DNA of 8,429 nucleotides, from positions 1 through 8,429 of the forward strand of contig JBLHGN010000154.1 in assembly GCA_047616325.1 (NCBI GenBank), given 5' to 3'. The DNA is from JBLHGN01 sp047616325. GTDB taxonomy: Bacteria; Pseudomonadota; Gammaproteobacteria; Pseudomonadales; Cellvibrionaceae. The position numbers and the translations under genes are program-made. The number at the start of each line of letters is the position of its first letter. Positions within the stretch are counted from its first letter, which is position 1. Shown piece after piece: positions 1 to 5,783 of the stretch. The notes beneath the pieces were generated by a model. The model made no database searches. It was not told the DNA's origin and was given only the letters and a program-made list of their open reading frames with translations.

Positions 1-2
1 CC

Positions 3-227
3 GACTTTGTATTTTTTATAAGTGAAGGTGGCTGGGAAGTGAAAGACGTTGACGGAAATATTCTTTGCACGCCGTATTATGTCCAAGTCATAAATTCTGT
101 GGCTGGAAGGGATAAGTTGTTCTCTATGGGCTTGGCCGCAAAGGCGTCGGGCGCCGAAATTGAATTCGTTGGTGAATGTAGTTCTGAACCTAATTATTTT
201 AACGCCTACTATGCACGGTTATATTAA
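3..227 (+). CDS. Small secreted-family protein, 5'-truncated by the window edge
   Basis: The frame is open from the first bases to TAA at 225-227, so the visible 74 residues are the C-terminal part of a longer gene; a GTG at 39 lies in the middle of the conserved region and is unlikely to be the true start. Seen directly: DFVFFI, a Trp, a Cys (LCTPYYVQV), the helix-like GRDKLFSMGLAAKASG, then IEFVGEC and a Tyr-rich end (YFNAYYARLY). The same order recurs in five other genes of the window. The closest relative is the interrupted gene at 4993, which has DYLYF, W, C, YVRIL, LSIALSAYMAGKNVQFKGDC and YFDAFYITIN at matching positions. The two cysteines could form a disulfide, consistent with export, although the signal peptide would lie outside the window. 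Molecular function is unknown. It is real because its pattern is shared by paralogs, not because of any catalytic motif. Confidence 0.75.
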   Translation, partial: DFVFFISEGGWEVKDVDGNILCTPYYVQVINSVAGRDKLFSMGLAAKASGAEIEFVGECSSEPNYFNAYYARLY

Positions 228-233
228 GCAGCA

Positions 234-253
234 TAAAGGGCTGGTTTATTTCT
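234..253 (+). repeat. Degenerate B-type dispersed motif
   Basis: Reads AAAGGGCTGGTTTATTTCT, close to the GGGGACAGATTTATTTA form seen best at 7271. It sits just downstream of the first small secreted gene. It is a weak copy that I would not call on its own. Confidence 0.35.
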
Positions 254-277
254 AGATGTCGAAGGGTGGGGCGAACA

Positions 278-294
278 AATAAAATCTGGCCCCA
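278..294 (-). repeat. B-type dispersed motif, reverse orientation
   Basis: The minus strand reads GGGGCCAGATTTTATTT, one insertion away from the B-type form GGGGCAGATTTATTT. It lies about 25 nt from the forward copy at 234, so the two face each other as an inverted pair. Confidence 0.45.
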
Positions 295-410
295 ATTGAT
301 TGGTGCTAGCTGTTCGCAAAGAACGTTGGGCTTGTTTAATATTCTGTATGGGCAGTGGCGGTTTAAATGAATTTAAGTTGGGATGTGCCGCGCCCTTATA
401 GCTAGGTGAA

Positions 411-438
411 TTGCAGGATCTGTCTAATACGTTATTAT
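411..438 (+). promoter_or_regulatory. Candidate sigma70-type promoter ahead of the heptamer tract
   Basis: TTGCAG (411-416) and TATTAT (433-438) are 16 nt apart; the -10 box matches 5 of 6 consensus bases and the -35 box 3 of 6. A start about 7 nt downstream would fall in the first TTAAATG unit, placing the tract in the earliest transcribed sequence. This is a motif call only. Confidence 0.35.
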
Positions 439-440
439 GA

Positions 441-482
441 TTAAATGTTAAATGTTAAATGTTAAATGTTAAATGTTAAATG
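441..482 (+). repeat. Heptanucleotide tandem repeat, six perfect TTAAATG units
   Basis: Six uninterrupted copies of TTAAATG fill 441-482, followed by TTGGG. Each unit carries an ATG, and because 7 is not a multiple of 3 the ATGs (445, 452, 459, 466, 473, 480) fall in all three frames. The frame starting at 445 reads MLNVKC and stops at TAA 463-465, directly abutting ATG 466, which opens the downstream gene. Perfect short tandem repeats of this kind are prone to slipped-strand length change. Because the in-frame ATG is the third from the end, copy number change would alter spacing to the promoter and the number of decoy starts rather than the reading frame itself. TTAAATG is also the natural start context of the subtilase (3018-3024) and of the gene at 6832. 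Confidence 0.95.
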
Positions 483-843
483 TTGGGTTTTTAAATTGAA
501 AATAAAAAATAATATTTTACTATTTGTTTTTCTTGCCGTATTTTCGGCAAGCTCATTTGCTACTGTGAATTGCAGTGGAACCATTGCTAGAGTTTACGTG
601 GCCAATGGTGGCGACGTGGTGGTTTGGCCAAGCTGGAGTGAGGAATACCATAAAATATGTAACTTAAATTCAGAATGGAAGTCGATTTCCACGGAAACCT
701 GTAAGGCTTGGTCGTCTATCGCCATTGCAGCTAAAGTAAGTCAAACCCTCGCTCGCGCACAATATTCAGCTGAAAATTCATGCTCAGGAATTGCGACTTA
801 TGCCGCTGCGCCAGCTCCAAGTTACTTTATGTTGGATAAGTAA
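466..843 (+). CDS. Small secreted protein of the repeated family, with Ala/Pro-rich C-terminus
   Basis: The 125-aa product has a signal peptide ending near residue 32 (SASSFA before TVNC). The mature part starts CSGTIARVYVANGGDVVVW, has a WKSIS strand, then ETCKAWSSIAIAAK (the family helix with its S-x-hydrophobic-A-A core), a second Cys pair region (NSCSGIATY) and a terminal AAAPAPSYFML segment that the other copies lack. Mature cysteines: five, so more than in its paralogs. The start is uncertain. ATG 466 lies inside the heptamer tract with no clear Shine-Dalgarno; TTG 496 would give a more typical signal peptide (start-KIKNNILLFVFLAVFSASSFA). Neither has a strong ribosome site, which makes the tract a likely influence on expression. 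Function unknown; an exported or periplasmic location is inferred from the signal peptide. Confidence 0.8.
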   Translation: MLNVKCWVFKLKIKNNILLFVFLAVFSASSFATVNCSGTIARVYVANGGDVVVWPSWSEEYHKICNLNSEWKSISTETCKAWSSIAIAAKVSQTLARAQYSAENSCSGIATYAAAPAPSYFMLDK

Positions 844-854
844 CAATTATCACT

Positions 855-878
855 GGGTCAGACTCGCTTATTTTTGCC
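855..878 (+). repeat. A-type dispersed motif
   Basis: GGGTCAGACTCGC followed by TTATTTTTGCC, 12 nt after the stop codon of the preceding gene. It aligns with GGGCAGGTCTTGCCTTTTGC at 6131 with an added T after GGG. Its place just after a small secreted gene is the same as for the copies at 6131 and 6627. Confidence 0.5.
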
Positions 879-904
879 ACAGCAATACTAAGGTGCTAAA
901 AAGC

Positions 905-926
905 GGGGCTAGGTATTGCCTTTTCC
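905..926 (+). repeat. A-type dispersed motif
   Basis: GGGGCTAGGTATTGCC followed by TTTTCC; differs from the 6131 copy by one inserted base and two substitutions. It lies 27 nt after the 855 copy in the same orientation, so the two form a loose tandem. Confidence 0.5.
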
Positions 927-1204
927 TTTTCTGGTAAAGCGCTGTAAAAAAGAGGCAGGTTTGTTTGGAATCGTAGGTGTGAGGGTGGAGTGTCGATGGG
1001 TGGAAGGCCTGGTTTTAAAAAATAGGCCGGTTGTATTTTGTTCTTTTTTGCTGGTGGTGGGTATAGAAGAAATGGCATGGTGTATGAGGCGTTGATATTT
1101 ACCGCTAAAAAATACTAGATTGGTTCGGAGGCGTTGGTTTTTCCCAAAGAACAATAACGAAATATATGTTTATGTTTTTGGTTTTAATGAATGCCTCAAT
1201 AAGG

Positions 1205-1217
1205 GCGTGCAGCACGC
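1205..1217. promoter_or_regulatory. Perfect GC-rich palindrome upstream of the toroid operon
   Basis: GCGTGC-A-GCACGC, six-base arms around a single A. The short centre makes it more like a dimeric protein-binding site than an RNA hairpin. It is the first of three symmetric elements in an 80-nt leader. Confidence 0.45.
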
Positions 1218-1221
1218 TAGA

Positions 1222-1240
1222 AAATTTAAAAATTAAATTT
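1222..1240. promoter_or_regulatory. Perfect AT-rich inverted repeat upstream of the toroid operon
   Basis: AAATTTAA-AAA-TTAAATTT, eight-base arms with a three-base centre, starting five bases after the GC-rich palindrome. It could be an operator or a bent upstream promoter element; in AT-rich DNA some symmetry is expected by chance. Confidence 0.35.
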
Positions 1241-1249
1241 ATACATAAA

Positions 1250-1285
1250 GCCGCCAAAGTATAAGACAGCTTTGGCCTTGGCGGC
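1250..1285 (+). promoter_or_regulatory. Leader hairpin with two mutually exclusive pairings
   Basis: GCCGCCAA (1250-1257) can pair with TTGGCGGC (1278-1285), eight perfect base pairs. The overlapping GCCAAAG (1253-1259) can instead pair with CTTTGGC (1270-1276) around a ten-base loop. Only one of the two can form at a time. It sits about 90 nt before the chosen start codon, so in a transcript it would be a 5' leader switch or a pause site. No T-run follows, so it is not a standard terminator. Confidence 0.4.
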
Positions 1286-1373
1286 AGGCCAGCTGCTGGT
1301 TATTAACATTAAAGACGCTGGAGCAGAAATTTGCTCTAACAGTAATTGCATTAAAACAGTGAGTGTAAAACAC

Positions 1374-2990
1374 ATGAAAAAGACAAAGTTTGCCGCGCTA
1401 CTAGCCATTTTTGTTTCTGGTATGCAAGTAAATACAAGTTTCGCCTTAGATGCAGTGGCGGCGCAAAGCGCCATCGACAATGGCATTGTAATGCTGGATA
1501 TTCAGCAGGACATTACTGAAGGTAGTTGGGGTAGCCCAGATGGCTTGGACTATGTTTACACCGCAGCGGCTGTTGAGGCATTACGTGCGGCTAACCAGCG
1601 CAGTGGTTCGTACTACAGCGGTGTTGCCTGGTTGGAAAACCACCATGCAAAAAATAACGACCTGGAAGCGCGCAAGATTATGGCCTTGGTTCAGCGCGGT
1701 AACAATATCGAGCCCGATCTTGCCATAGTGCAAGCGGCCAAGCGCGACGAGAGCCAAGGCGGGTGGGGTTTAAGTGCTGGCTATGCCGAGAGTCCCTTAG
1801 AGTCTGCCCTTGTTGTGCAAGCCTTAACCCGCGCCAACGACGCCACGAGCTTAAATGAAGCCATTGCCTATTTAGTGGCGTCCCAGCGCGTTGATGGCGG
1901 ATGGGCCACAGCAAGTGACGAGGCGAGCGACGCTTGGTTTACTGCCGAAGTCGTTTTGGCTATGGCAGATAATACTGCGCAAACGGGAGTTACTAGTGCC
2001 TTAACTTCCGCAGCGGGTTATCTGGCCAGCGTTAATCCATCGAACGTATCCAGCGTAACTCTTGCCAGGATTGCACTCGCCCTATATACGCTCAATGGTT
2101 TAGACACAACAGTTGACAGTCAATTGGCAGAGTTGCTCGCCATGCAAATTAGCGCAGGCGATTGGGGTGATGTGTTGGCAACGTCATTTGCAATGACCGC
2201 ACTCGCCCATGCCCTTGGCTTGGATTCATTTTCCGAGTCACCCGATGTGAGTATCGGTCAGGAACAATTGCGCACGTCTATCAACATTCAGCTCGGCCAT
2301 GCGGCCTATGGTGATATCACCCAGGCGGATATCAATTCACTCACCAGTCTCGACTTGCGTTCAGCAAGCGTGGCTAACCTAGTTGGCCTTGAAGGAGCAG
2401 CGAACCTTACCCAGTTGCTGGTCAATGCGGCGACTGATGTATCCGCTGTTGCAGGCATTAGCGGCCTTAACATTACTGTGGATTCCGATTCTGATGATAT
2501 CGCCGAAGCGAGCGATAATTGCCCCTTAGTTAGCAACGCAAATCAGGCAAATTTGGATGGCGATAGTCAAGGAGACGTTTGTGACCTTGATATTGACGGC
2601 GACCAAATGCCCAACGATTGGGAAAATACATACGCTTTCGACGCATACAATGCCAGTGACGCCAGTGGTGATGCCGATAGCGATACCTTACTTAACCTCG
2701 ATGAATATTTGACGGGCACCGACCCAAGAGACCCCGACTCAGATGCCGATACGCTTGAAGACGGCGTTGAAGTGAGCTTCGGACTCGACCCGCTTGATGG
2801 CAGCGATGCAGATGCCGATTTTGACGAGGACGGTCTCACCAACGCAGAAGAGATCGCGCTAACAACCGACCTAAATAACCCAGACACTGACGGCGACAAT
2901 GCTTCAGATGGCGACGAAGTGGCCGTTGGCCGCAACCCCTTGGTAAACGAAGTGGTGTTAATTGTCATTATTACCGGTCTGTTACTTTAA
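1374..2990 (+). CDS. Secreted alpha/alpha-toroid (prenyltransferase/squalene-cyclase-like repeat) protein with LRR and TSP3 repeats
   Basis: The 538-aa product begins with a signal peptide (MKKTKFAALLAIF..., cleavage likely after SFA at residue 24). I chose ATG 1374 because an upstream TTG extension would bury this signal. Residues 25-305 look like an alpha/alpha toroid of the terpenoid-cyclase/prenyltransferase fold, with QW-type turns around W52 (GSWG), W131 (QGGWG), W177 (DGGWA) and W264 (GDWG). No DxDD or DDxxD-type catalytic acid motif is evident, so an enzyme role is not supported. Residues 315-355 form a short internalin-like LRR (ITQADINSLTSLDL, GLEGAANLTQL). Residues 370-525 are TSP type 3 style Asp-rich calcium repeats, including DNCP and TGTDP. 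The last 12 residues (VVLIVIITGLLL) form an uncharged hydrophobic tail shared with the next gene's product. It is probably exported and calcium-stabilised, perhaps a surface binding or structural partner of the downstream protease. Confidence 0.85.
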   Translation: MKKTKFAALLAIFVSGMQVNTSFALDAVAAQSAIDNGIVMLDIQQDITEGSWGSPDGLDYVYTAAAVEALRAANQRSGSYYSGVAWLENHHAKNNDLEARKIMALVQRGNNIEPDLAIVQAAKRDESQGGWGLSAGYAESPLESALVVQALTRANDATSLNEAIAYLVASQRVDGGWATASDEASDAWFTAEVVLAMADNTAQTGVTSALTSAAGYLASVNPSNVSSVTLARIALALYTLNGLDTTVDSQLAELLAMQISAGDWGDVLATSFAMTALAHALGLDSFSESPDVSIGQEQLRTSINIQLGHAAYGDITQADINSLTSLDLRSASVANLVGLEGAANLTQLLVNAATDVSAVAGISGLNITVDSDSDDIAEASDNCPLVSNANQANLDGDSQGDVCDLDIDGDQMPNDWENTYAFDAYNASDASGDADSDTLLNLDEYLTGTDPRDPDSDADTLEDGVEVSFGLDPLDGSDADADFDEDGLTNAEEIALTTDLNNPDTDGDNASDGDEVAVGRNPLVNEVVLIVIITGLLL

Positions 2991-3021
2991 TACTTCATGT
3001 CTGTAAAAAAGAGTGTTTTAA

Positions 3022-4707
3022 ATGATGCATAAACTATATTTTTTAGTGTTTATTTTTTCGCTGAGTATAACGGCTGTCGCGGCCCCCGCAGCTGATGAAC
3101 GGAAGCTTACACTTAAAAGAGAAAAAATCGCTAAACATTACCATAAGCTTAAAGCTAAGGTTCAAAATCGCGATAAGTTAAGGGTGATTGTAAGGTATAA
3201 AAATGAAACCCTAGATGGCGAATTACAAAGGCCTGATCATAAGAAGGCCTTTGATGTGGCCGACCTAAAAATGCAGAATATGGGTTTCACCGCCAAAAAA
3301 CGCATTAAGTCTTTTGATGTTGCGGTATACGAAATAGACGCTCAGCAACTTGATAAGTTGCTAGACAGTGGTTTGATTGACAAGTTACAAGAGGATATTC
3401 CCGTTCCACCCAGCCTGCTTCAGTCGATTCCGTTTATCGGAGCAGACGCGATTTATAACCGGGGATATCGGGCGCAAGATTACGCCGTTGCAGTTTTTGA
3501 TACTGGCATAGAGACATCTCACAGCTTTTTGGGCGGTCGTGTTGTAGAGGAGGCCTGTTTTTCAAGTGACAGCCTCCTATCAAATAGTTTATGCCCCAAT
3601 GGCGAAGAGCAACAAATTGGCGTGGGTGCAGGGGTAAATTGTAACGTTACAGATCTCGAGGACTGCTATCACGGAACGCATGTGGCAGGTATTGTGGGCG
3701 GGTTTAGAGTGATACCCCTGGGTTCTTACGAATTTCTTATAAATACCGGCGTAGCGCCTGAAGCAAACATCATTTCGGTTCAAGTATTTTCGGAGTTCGA
3801 TAATTTTTACTCTGGGTGTGATGGTGCTGAAAGGTGTGTGTTGGCCAATACTTCAGATATTTTAGCCGGCTTAGAATGGGTGCGTGACCAAGCGTTTACG
3901 ACAAATATAGCCGCAGTTAATATGAGCCTTGGCGGCGGCGAGTTCGACGACCACTGTGACTATAGTATTCTCAAAGACGCCATCGATTCATTGCGTAGTA
4001 ATGGTATTGCGACGGTTATTTCTTCAGGTAATAGAGCCTTTACGGATGCAGTTGGTCACCCCGGGTGCATTTCAACTGCAATTACAGTCGGTAGTACTGG
4101 TAATGACACCGATATTATTAGTAGTTTTTCAAATAGTGCGGCGATGGTTGATATATTAGCCCCAGGAGAGGATATTTCTTCATCGTATCTTTCTAATGGC
4201 TACGCTTCTGCTTCTGGTACGTCTATGGCAGCGCCACATGTAGCGGGAGCCATTGCTGTAATGAAATCCATTAGTCCTTATGCATCTGTCGATTATATTG
4301 AGAATCATTTAAAAGCGTATGGTGTAACAATAGTCGACCCCAATAATCTACTCCCTTTCCCACGATTAAATGTGCAAGCCTCTGCACTCGAAGTAGAAAA
4401 TAAACCTATAGCACAGCTCGATCAAACTTCCTATTCTGTAATAGTTGGCAAAGAAGGTACGTTTGACGCGCAAGCGTCCACGGACCCAAACGACGAGCTA
4501 TTAACATACGAATGGGACTTCGGCGATGGCGTGAGTGGATACCTCTCTAACGAAGCCAGTATCGATCATGTGTACTCAGAAATTGGCACATATGAGTTGG
4601 CTATGAGGGGATACAATGGGATTAAATTTTCGGATGCCAAAAATGCTTCGGTAACGGTGTATGATCCAGTGATGATTACGATTATTGTCACGGGCTTATT
4701 GATGTAG
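3022..4707 (+). CDS. Secreted S8 family subtilisin-like serine protease with PKD domain
   Basis: The 561-aa product has a signal peptide (residues 1-20, ending VAA), a propeptide region of inhibitor I9 type (about 50-130, KLRVIVRY...VAVYEID), and a catalytic domain at about 140-440. All subtilase residues are present: D160 in DTGIE, H217 in HGTHVAG, oxyanion N337 in SSGN and S401 in GTSMAAPHVAG. Eight cysteines in the catalytic domain suggest disulfides and an extracellular location. A PKD domain follows (461-548, with WDFGDG at 498), a module usually linked to binding of proteins or polysaccharides. The protein ends with VMITIIVTGLLM. The gene starts 31 nt after the toroid gene, so the two are probably one transcript; ATG 3022 and 3025 are adjacent, behind a modest AAGAG site. 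It likely degrades extracellular protein or processes its operon partner; the latter is a guess. Confidence 0.95.
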   Translation: MMHKLYFLVFIFSLSITAVAAPAADERKLTLKREKIAKHYHKLKAKVQNRDKLRVIVRYKNETLDGELQRPDHKKAFDVADLKMQNMGFTAKKRIKSFDVAVYEIDAQQLDKLLDSGLIDKLQEDIPVPPSLLQSIPFIGADAIYNRGYRAQDYAVAVFDTGIETSHSFLGGRVVEEACFSSDSLLSNSLCPNGEEQQIGVGAGVNCNVTDLEDCYHGTHVAGIVGGFRVIPLGSYEFLINTGVAPEANIISVQVFSEFDNFYSGCDGAERCVLANTSDILAGLEWVRDQAFTTNIAAVNMSLGGGEFDDHCDYSILKDAIDSLRSNGIATVISSGNRAFTDAVGHPGCISTAITVGSTGNDTDIISSFSNSAAMVDILAPGEDISSSYLSNGYASASGTSMAAPHVAGAIAVMKSISPYASVDYIENHLKAYGVTIVDPNNLLPFPRLNVQASALEVENKPIAQLDQTSYSVIVGKEGTFDAQASTDPNDELLTYEWDFGDGVSGYLSNEASIDHVYSEIGTYELAMRGYNGIKFSDAKNASVTVYDPVMITIIVTGLLM

Positions 4708-4912
4708 TTGGAAAGTAAGAAAATGTAGGTCTACCTGAATTCGTTATAGGAAATTAATATCTAAGTTTTGGTGAAAGTGAAAAGCTCTCCCCCTTTTTTT
4801 GATGCGCGATTTTTATAATTGCGACCAAAGAACGTTAAGTGGTGCTGGCTTTGCTTTAGCGATTTTGAGCGGCAGAAAAGTAAGAAAGTTAGTACAATAA
4901 TAGGGTATGGGC
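4708..4912. other. Gene-free stretch after the subtilase
   Basis: No coding region is visible and no strong terminator was found. A C5T7 run at 4790-4800 has no stem before it. TACAAT at 4893-4898 could be a -10 box for the next gene, but no -35 box stands at the usual distance. Confidence 0.5.
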
Positions 4913-4953
4913 GGGTTAAGTGAACCCCCCATTTCCCGGTAAGCTGCGGGTTC
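4913..4953 (+). promoter_or_regulatory. Competing hairpins in the leader of the 4993 gene
   Basis: GGGTT (4913-4917) pairs with AACCC (4923-4927). GAACCC (4922-4927) can instead pair with GGGTTC (4948-4953), and CCCG (4935-4938) with CGGG (4947-4950) inside the second arrangement. The first two pairings share the AACCC strand and exclude one another. It lies 40 nt before the start codon. It could be an attenuator-like leader or a REP-like palindromic cluster. Confidence 0.35.
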
Positions 4954-4992
4954 CCTCTATTACATTGTTGGATTCACAATTAAGGAAATTAC

Positions 4993-5328
4993 ATGAAGAA
5001 ATTAAATATATCTAATATGCTATTTGTGGGATTTTTGGCACCGATTTTAGCTCACGCTACAACGGCAACCCAGTACCAAAAAATTCACAGTGTTCTATAT
5101 AATTCATCTGCGGACTATTTGTATTTTACTGGCGTCTCCAAATGGAATGATGGAAGTGAATGTAGCAACGCTACATATGTAAGAATACTTCCCGCTTTGC
5201 CGGGAAAAAAATAAATGTTATCTATAGCGTTGTCAGCATACATGGCGGGGAAAAACGTCCAATTTAAGGGCGACTGTAGGCCAGACAATAACGACTACTT
5301 TGATGCATTTTATATAACCATAAATTAA
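4993..5328 (+). pseudogene. Small secreted-family gene interrupted by one in-frame stop (TAA 5212-5214)
   Basis: ATG 4993 follows AAGGA (4982-4986) at a normal distance and opens a signal peptide (MKKLNISNMLFVGFLAPILAHA). The first part ends after 73 residues at TAA. Without any frame change, ATG 5215 follows at once and encodes MLSIALSAYMAGKNVQFKGDC...YFDAFYITIN. The two halves together are 111 codons plus stop, the normal family length. Alignment with the gene at 3-227 is clear: GRDKLFSM there equals GKK-stop-MLSI here, so the stop replaces a Lys, and AAA to TAA is a single change. Downstream codons remain intact, so the change is recent, or a sequencing error, or the stop is bypassed by readthrough or by restart at the abutting ATG. 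A restarted product would lack a signal peptide. Confidence 0.75.
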
Positions 5329-5363
5329 CAATTACGAATTAAATTTAAATTAAAGTAGAAGAA

Positions 5364-5390
5364 GGGGGGGCAAAATTATTTTATTCCTTT
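5364..5390 (+). repeat. B-type dispersed motif, diverged
   Basis: Seven G's followed by CAAAATTATTTTATTCC. The GGG...AAATTATTTTATTCC layout parallels the copy at 5736, and both stand about 20-40 nt before a purine-rich GGGAG/AGGAGG element. Confidence 0.35.
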
Positions 5391-5414
5391 TATAGCTCAA
5401 GGGAGTGTAAAAGA

Positions 5415-5435
5415 AATAGATCTGTCACCTTTTAC
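5415..5435 (-). repeat. B-type dispersed motif, reverse orientation
   Basis: The minus strand reads AAAAGGTGACAGATCTATT, keeping the GACAGAT core. It faces the forward copies on both sides. Confidence 0.4.
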
Positions 5436-5480
5436 TTTTTGCTCAACATCCGGTTATATTAATATAGAAAAATACCTAGA

Positions 5481-5502
5481 GGGGGCAGATTTATTAGTCC
5501 CC
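5481..5502 (+). repeat. B-type dispersed motif with palindromic ends
   Basis: GGGGGCAGATTTATTAG followed by TCCCC; the GGGG and CCCC ends can pair. With 7271 this is one of the best-conserved B-type copies. Confidence 0.55.
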
Positions 5503-5678
5503 GAAAAGGTTAAAGCCACCGGCTTTAGTCGGGCAGCTTTAGCTACAATGCTGGAGTGGATAACTAAAGTAGAGGGCTTGGTATGGATTATCGATATGGA
5601 AGCCATGCAGCATTTAAGATTCAGTATCACTTTGTGTTTGTCAAAAAAATATCGTTAGCAGGTTTTTAAGGGGACGAA

Positions 5679-5700
5679 CAGGGCCCGGAGTCAGGCCCTG
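5679..5700 (+). other. Strong GC-rich hairpin without T-run
   Basis: CAGGGCC (5679-5685) and GGCCCTG (5694-5700) pair perfectly around an eight-base loop. It is preceded by AAGGGGACGAA, which resembles the start of a B-type motif. The lack of a T-run speaks against a canonical terminator, so a REP-like palindrome is as likely. Confidence 0.5.
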
Positions 5701-5735
5701 AATCGTGAATAGCAAATTGTTCGAAATATAAAAGT

Positions 5736-5762
5736 TAAAGGGAAAAATTTATTTAATTCCCG
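5736..5762 (+). repeat. B-type dispersed motif with palindromic ends
   Basis: AAAGGGAAAAATTTATTTAA followed by TTCCCG; GGGAA pairs with TTCCC. It lies 21 nt before the start of the next gene, so it would be in or near that gene's leader. Confidence 0.45.
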
Positions 5763-5783
5763 TTATATAGTTTAGGAGGTTAT

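Larger units (their letters stand above)
844..1204. other. Intergenic stretch without a convincing gene
   Basis: No credible coding region is visible. Two overlapping minus-strand open frames here are rich in Pro, Lys and Phe, lack ribosome sites and match nothing. The stretch carries two A-type dispersed motif copies near its left end and a weak GGCCT...AGGCC inverted repeat at 1006-1028 that is not followed by a T-run. Confidence 0.6.
5359..5658 (+). pseudogene. Start-less open frame of 99 codons, possible gene remnant
   Basis: One plus-strand frame stays open from just after TAG 5356 to TAG 5656. It reads GSVKEIDLSPFTFCSTSGYI, then EKYLEGADLLVPEKVKATGF, then ALATMLEWITKVEGLVWIID and ends LCLSKKYR. 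There is no ATG, GTG or TTG before ATG 5548, and no signal peptide. The segment ATMLEWITKVEGLVWI has a faint resemblance to the helix-Gly-strand core of the small secreted family. Its upstream DNA (5364-5405) resembles the sequence before the 5784 gene, including a GGGAG where that gene has AGGAGG. It may be a decayed family copy that lost its start. A B-type motif lies inside it, which argues against an intact gene. It may be no more than chance. Confidence 0.25.

Noticed and set aside
896..1154. Two overlapping minus-strand open frames
   Set aside because: Low-complexity, Pro/Lys/Phe-rich translations, no ribosome site, no resemblance to any family; they lie in motif-rich noncoding DNA.
1272..1373. 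N-terminal extension of the toroid gene from TTG 1272 (34 extra residues)
   Set aside because: It would place a long non-signal sequence before a textbook signal peptide starting at ATG 1374, and it overlaps the palindromic leader.
1226..2968. Several minus-strand frames antisense to the toroid gene, including a Ser-rich 133-residue one
   Set aside because: They are shadows of Asp/Ala-rich codons in the toroid gene; the Ser-rich translation is what the reverse of GAT/GAC repeats gives.
2952..2990. GlyGly-CTERM/rhombosortase-type tail on the toroid protein
   Set aside because: There is no Gly-rich motif before the hydrophobic stretch and no Arg/Lys cluster after it.
317..4836. Shared 11-mer CAAAGAACGTT at 317-327 and 4826-4836
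   Set aside because: A window of this size is expected to contain several 11-base matches by chance; the flanks do not align.
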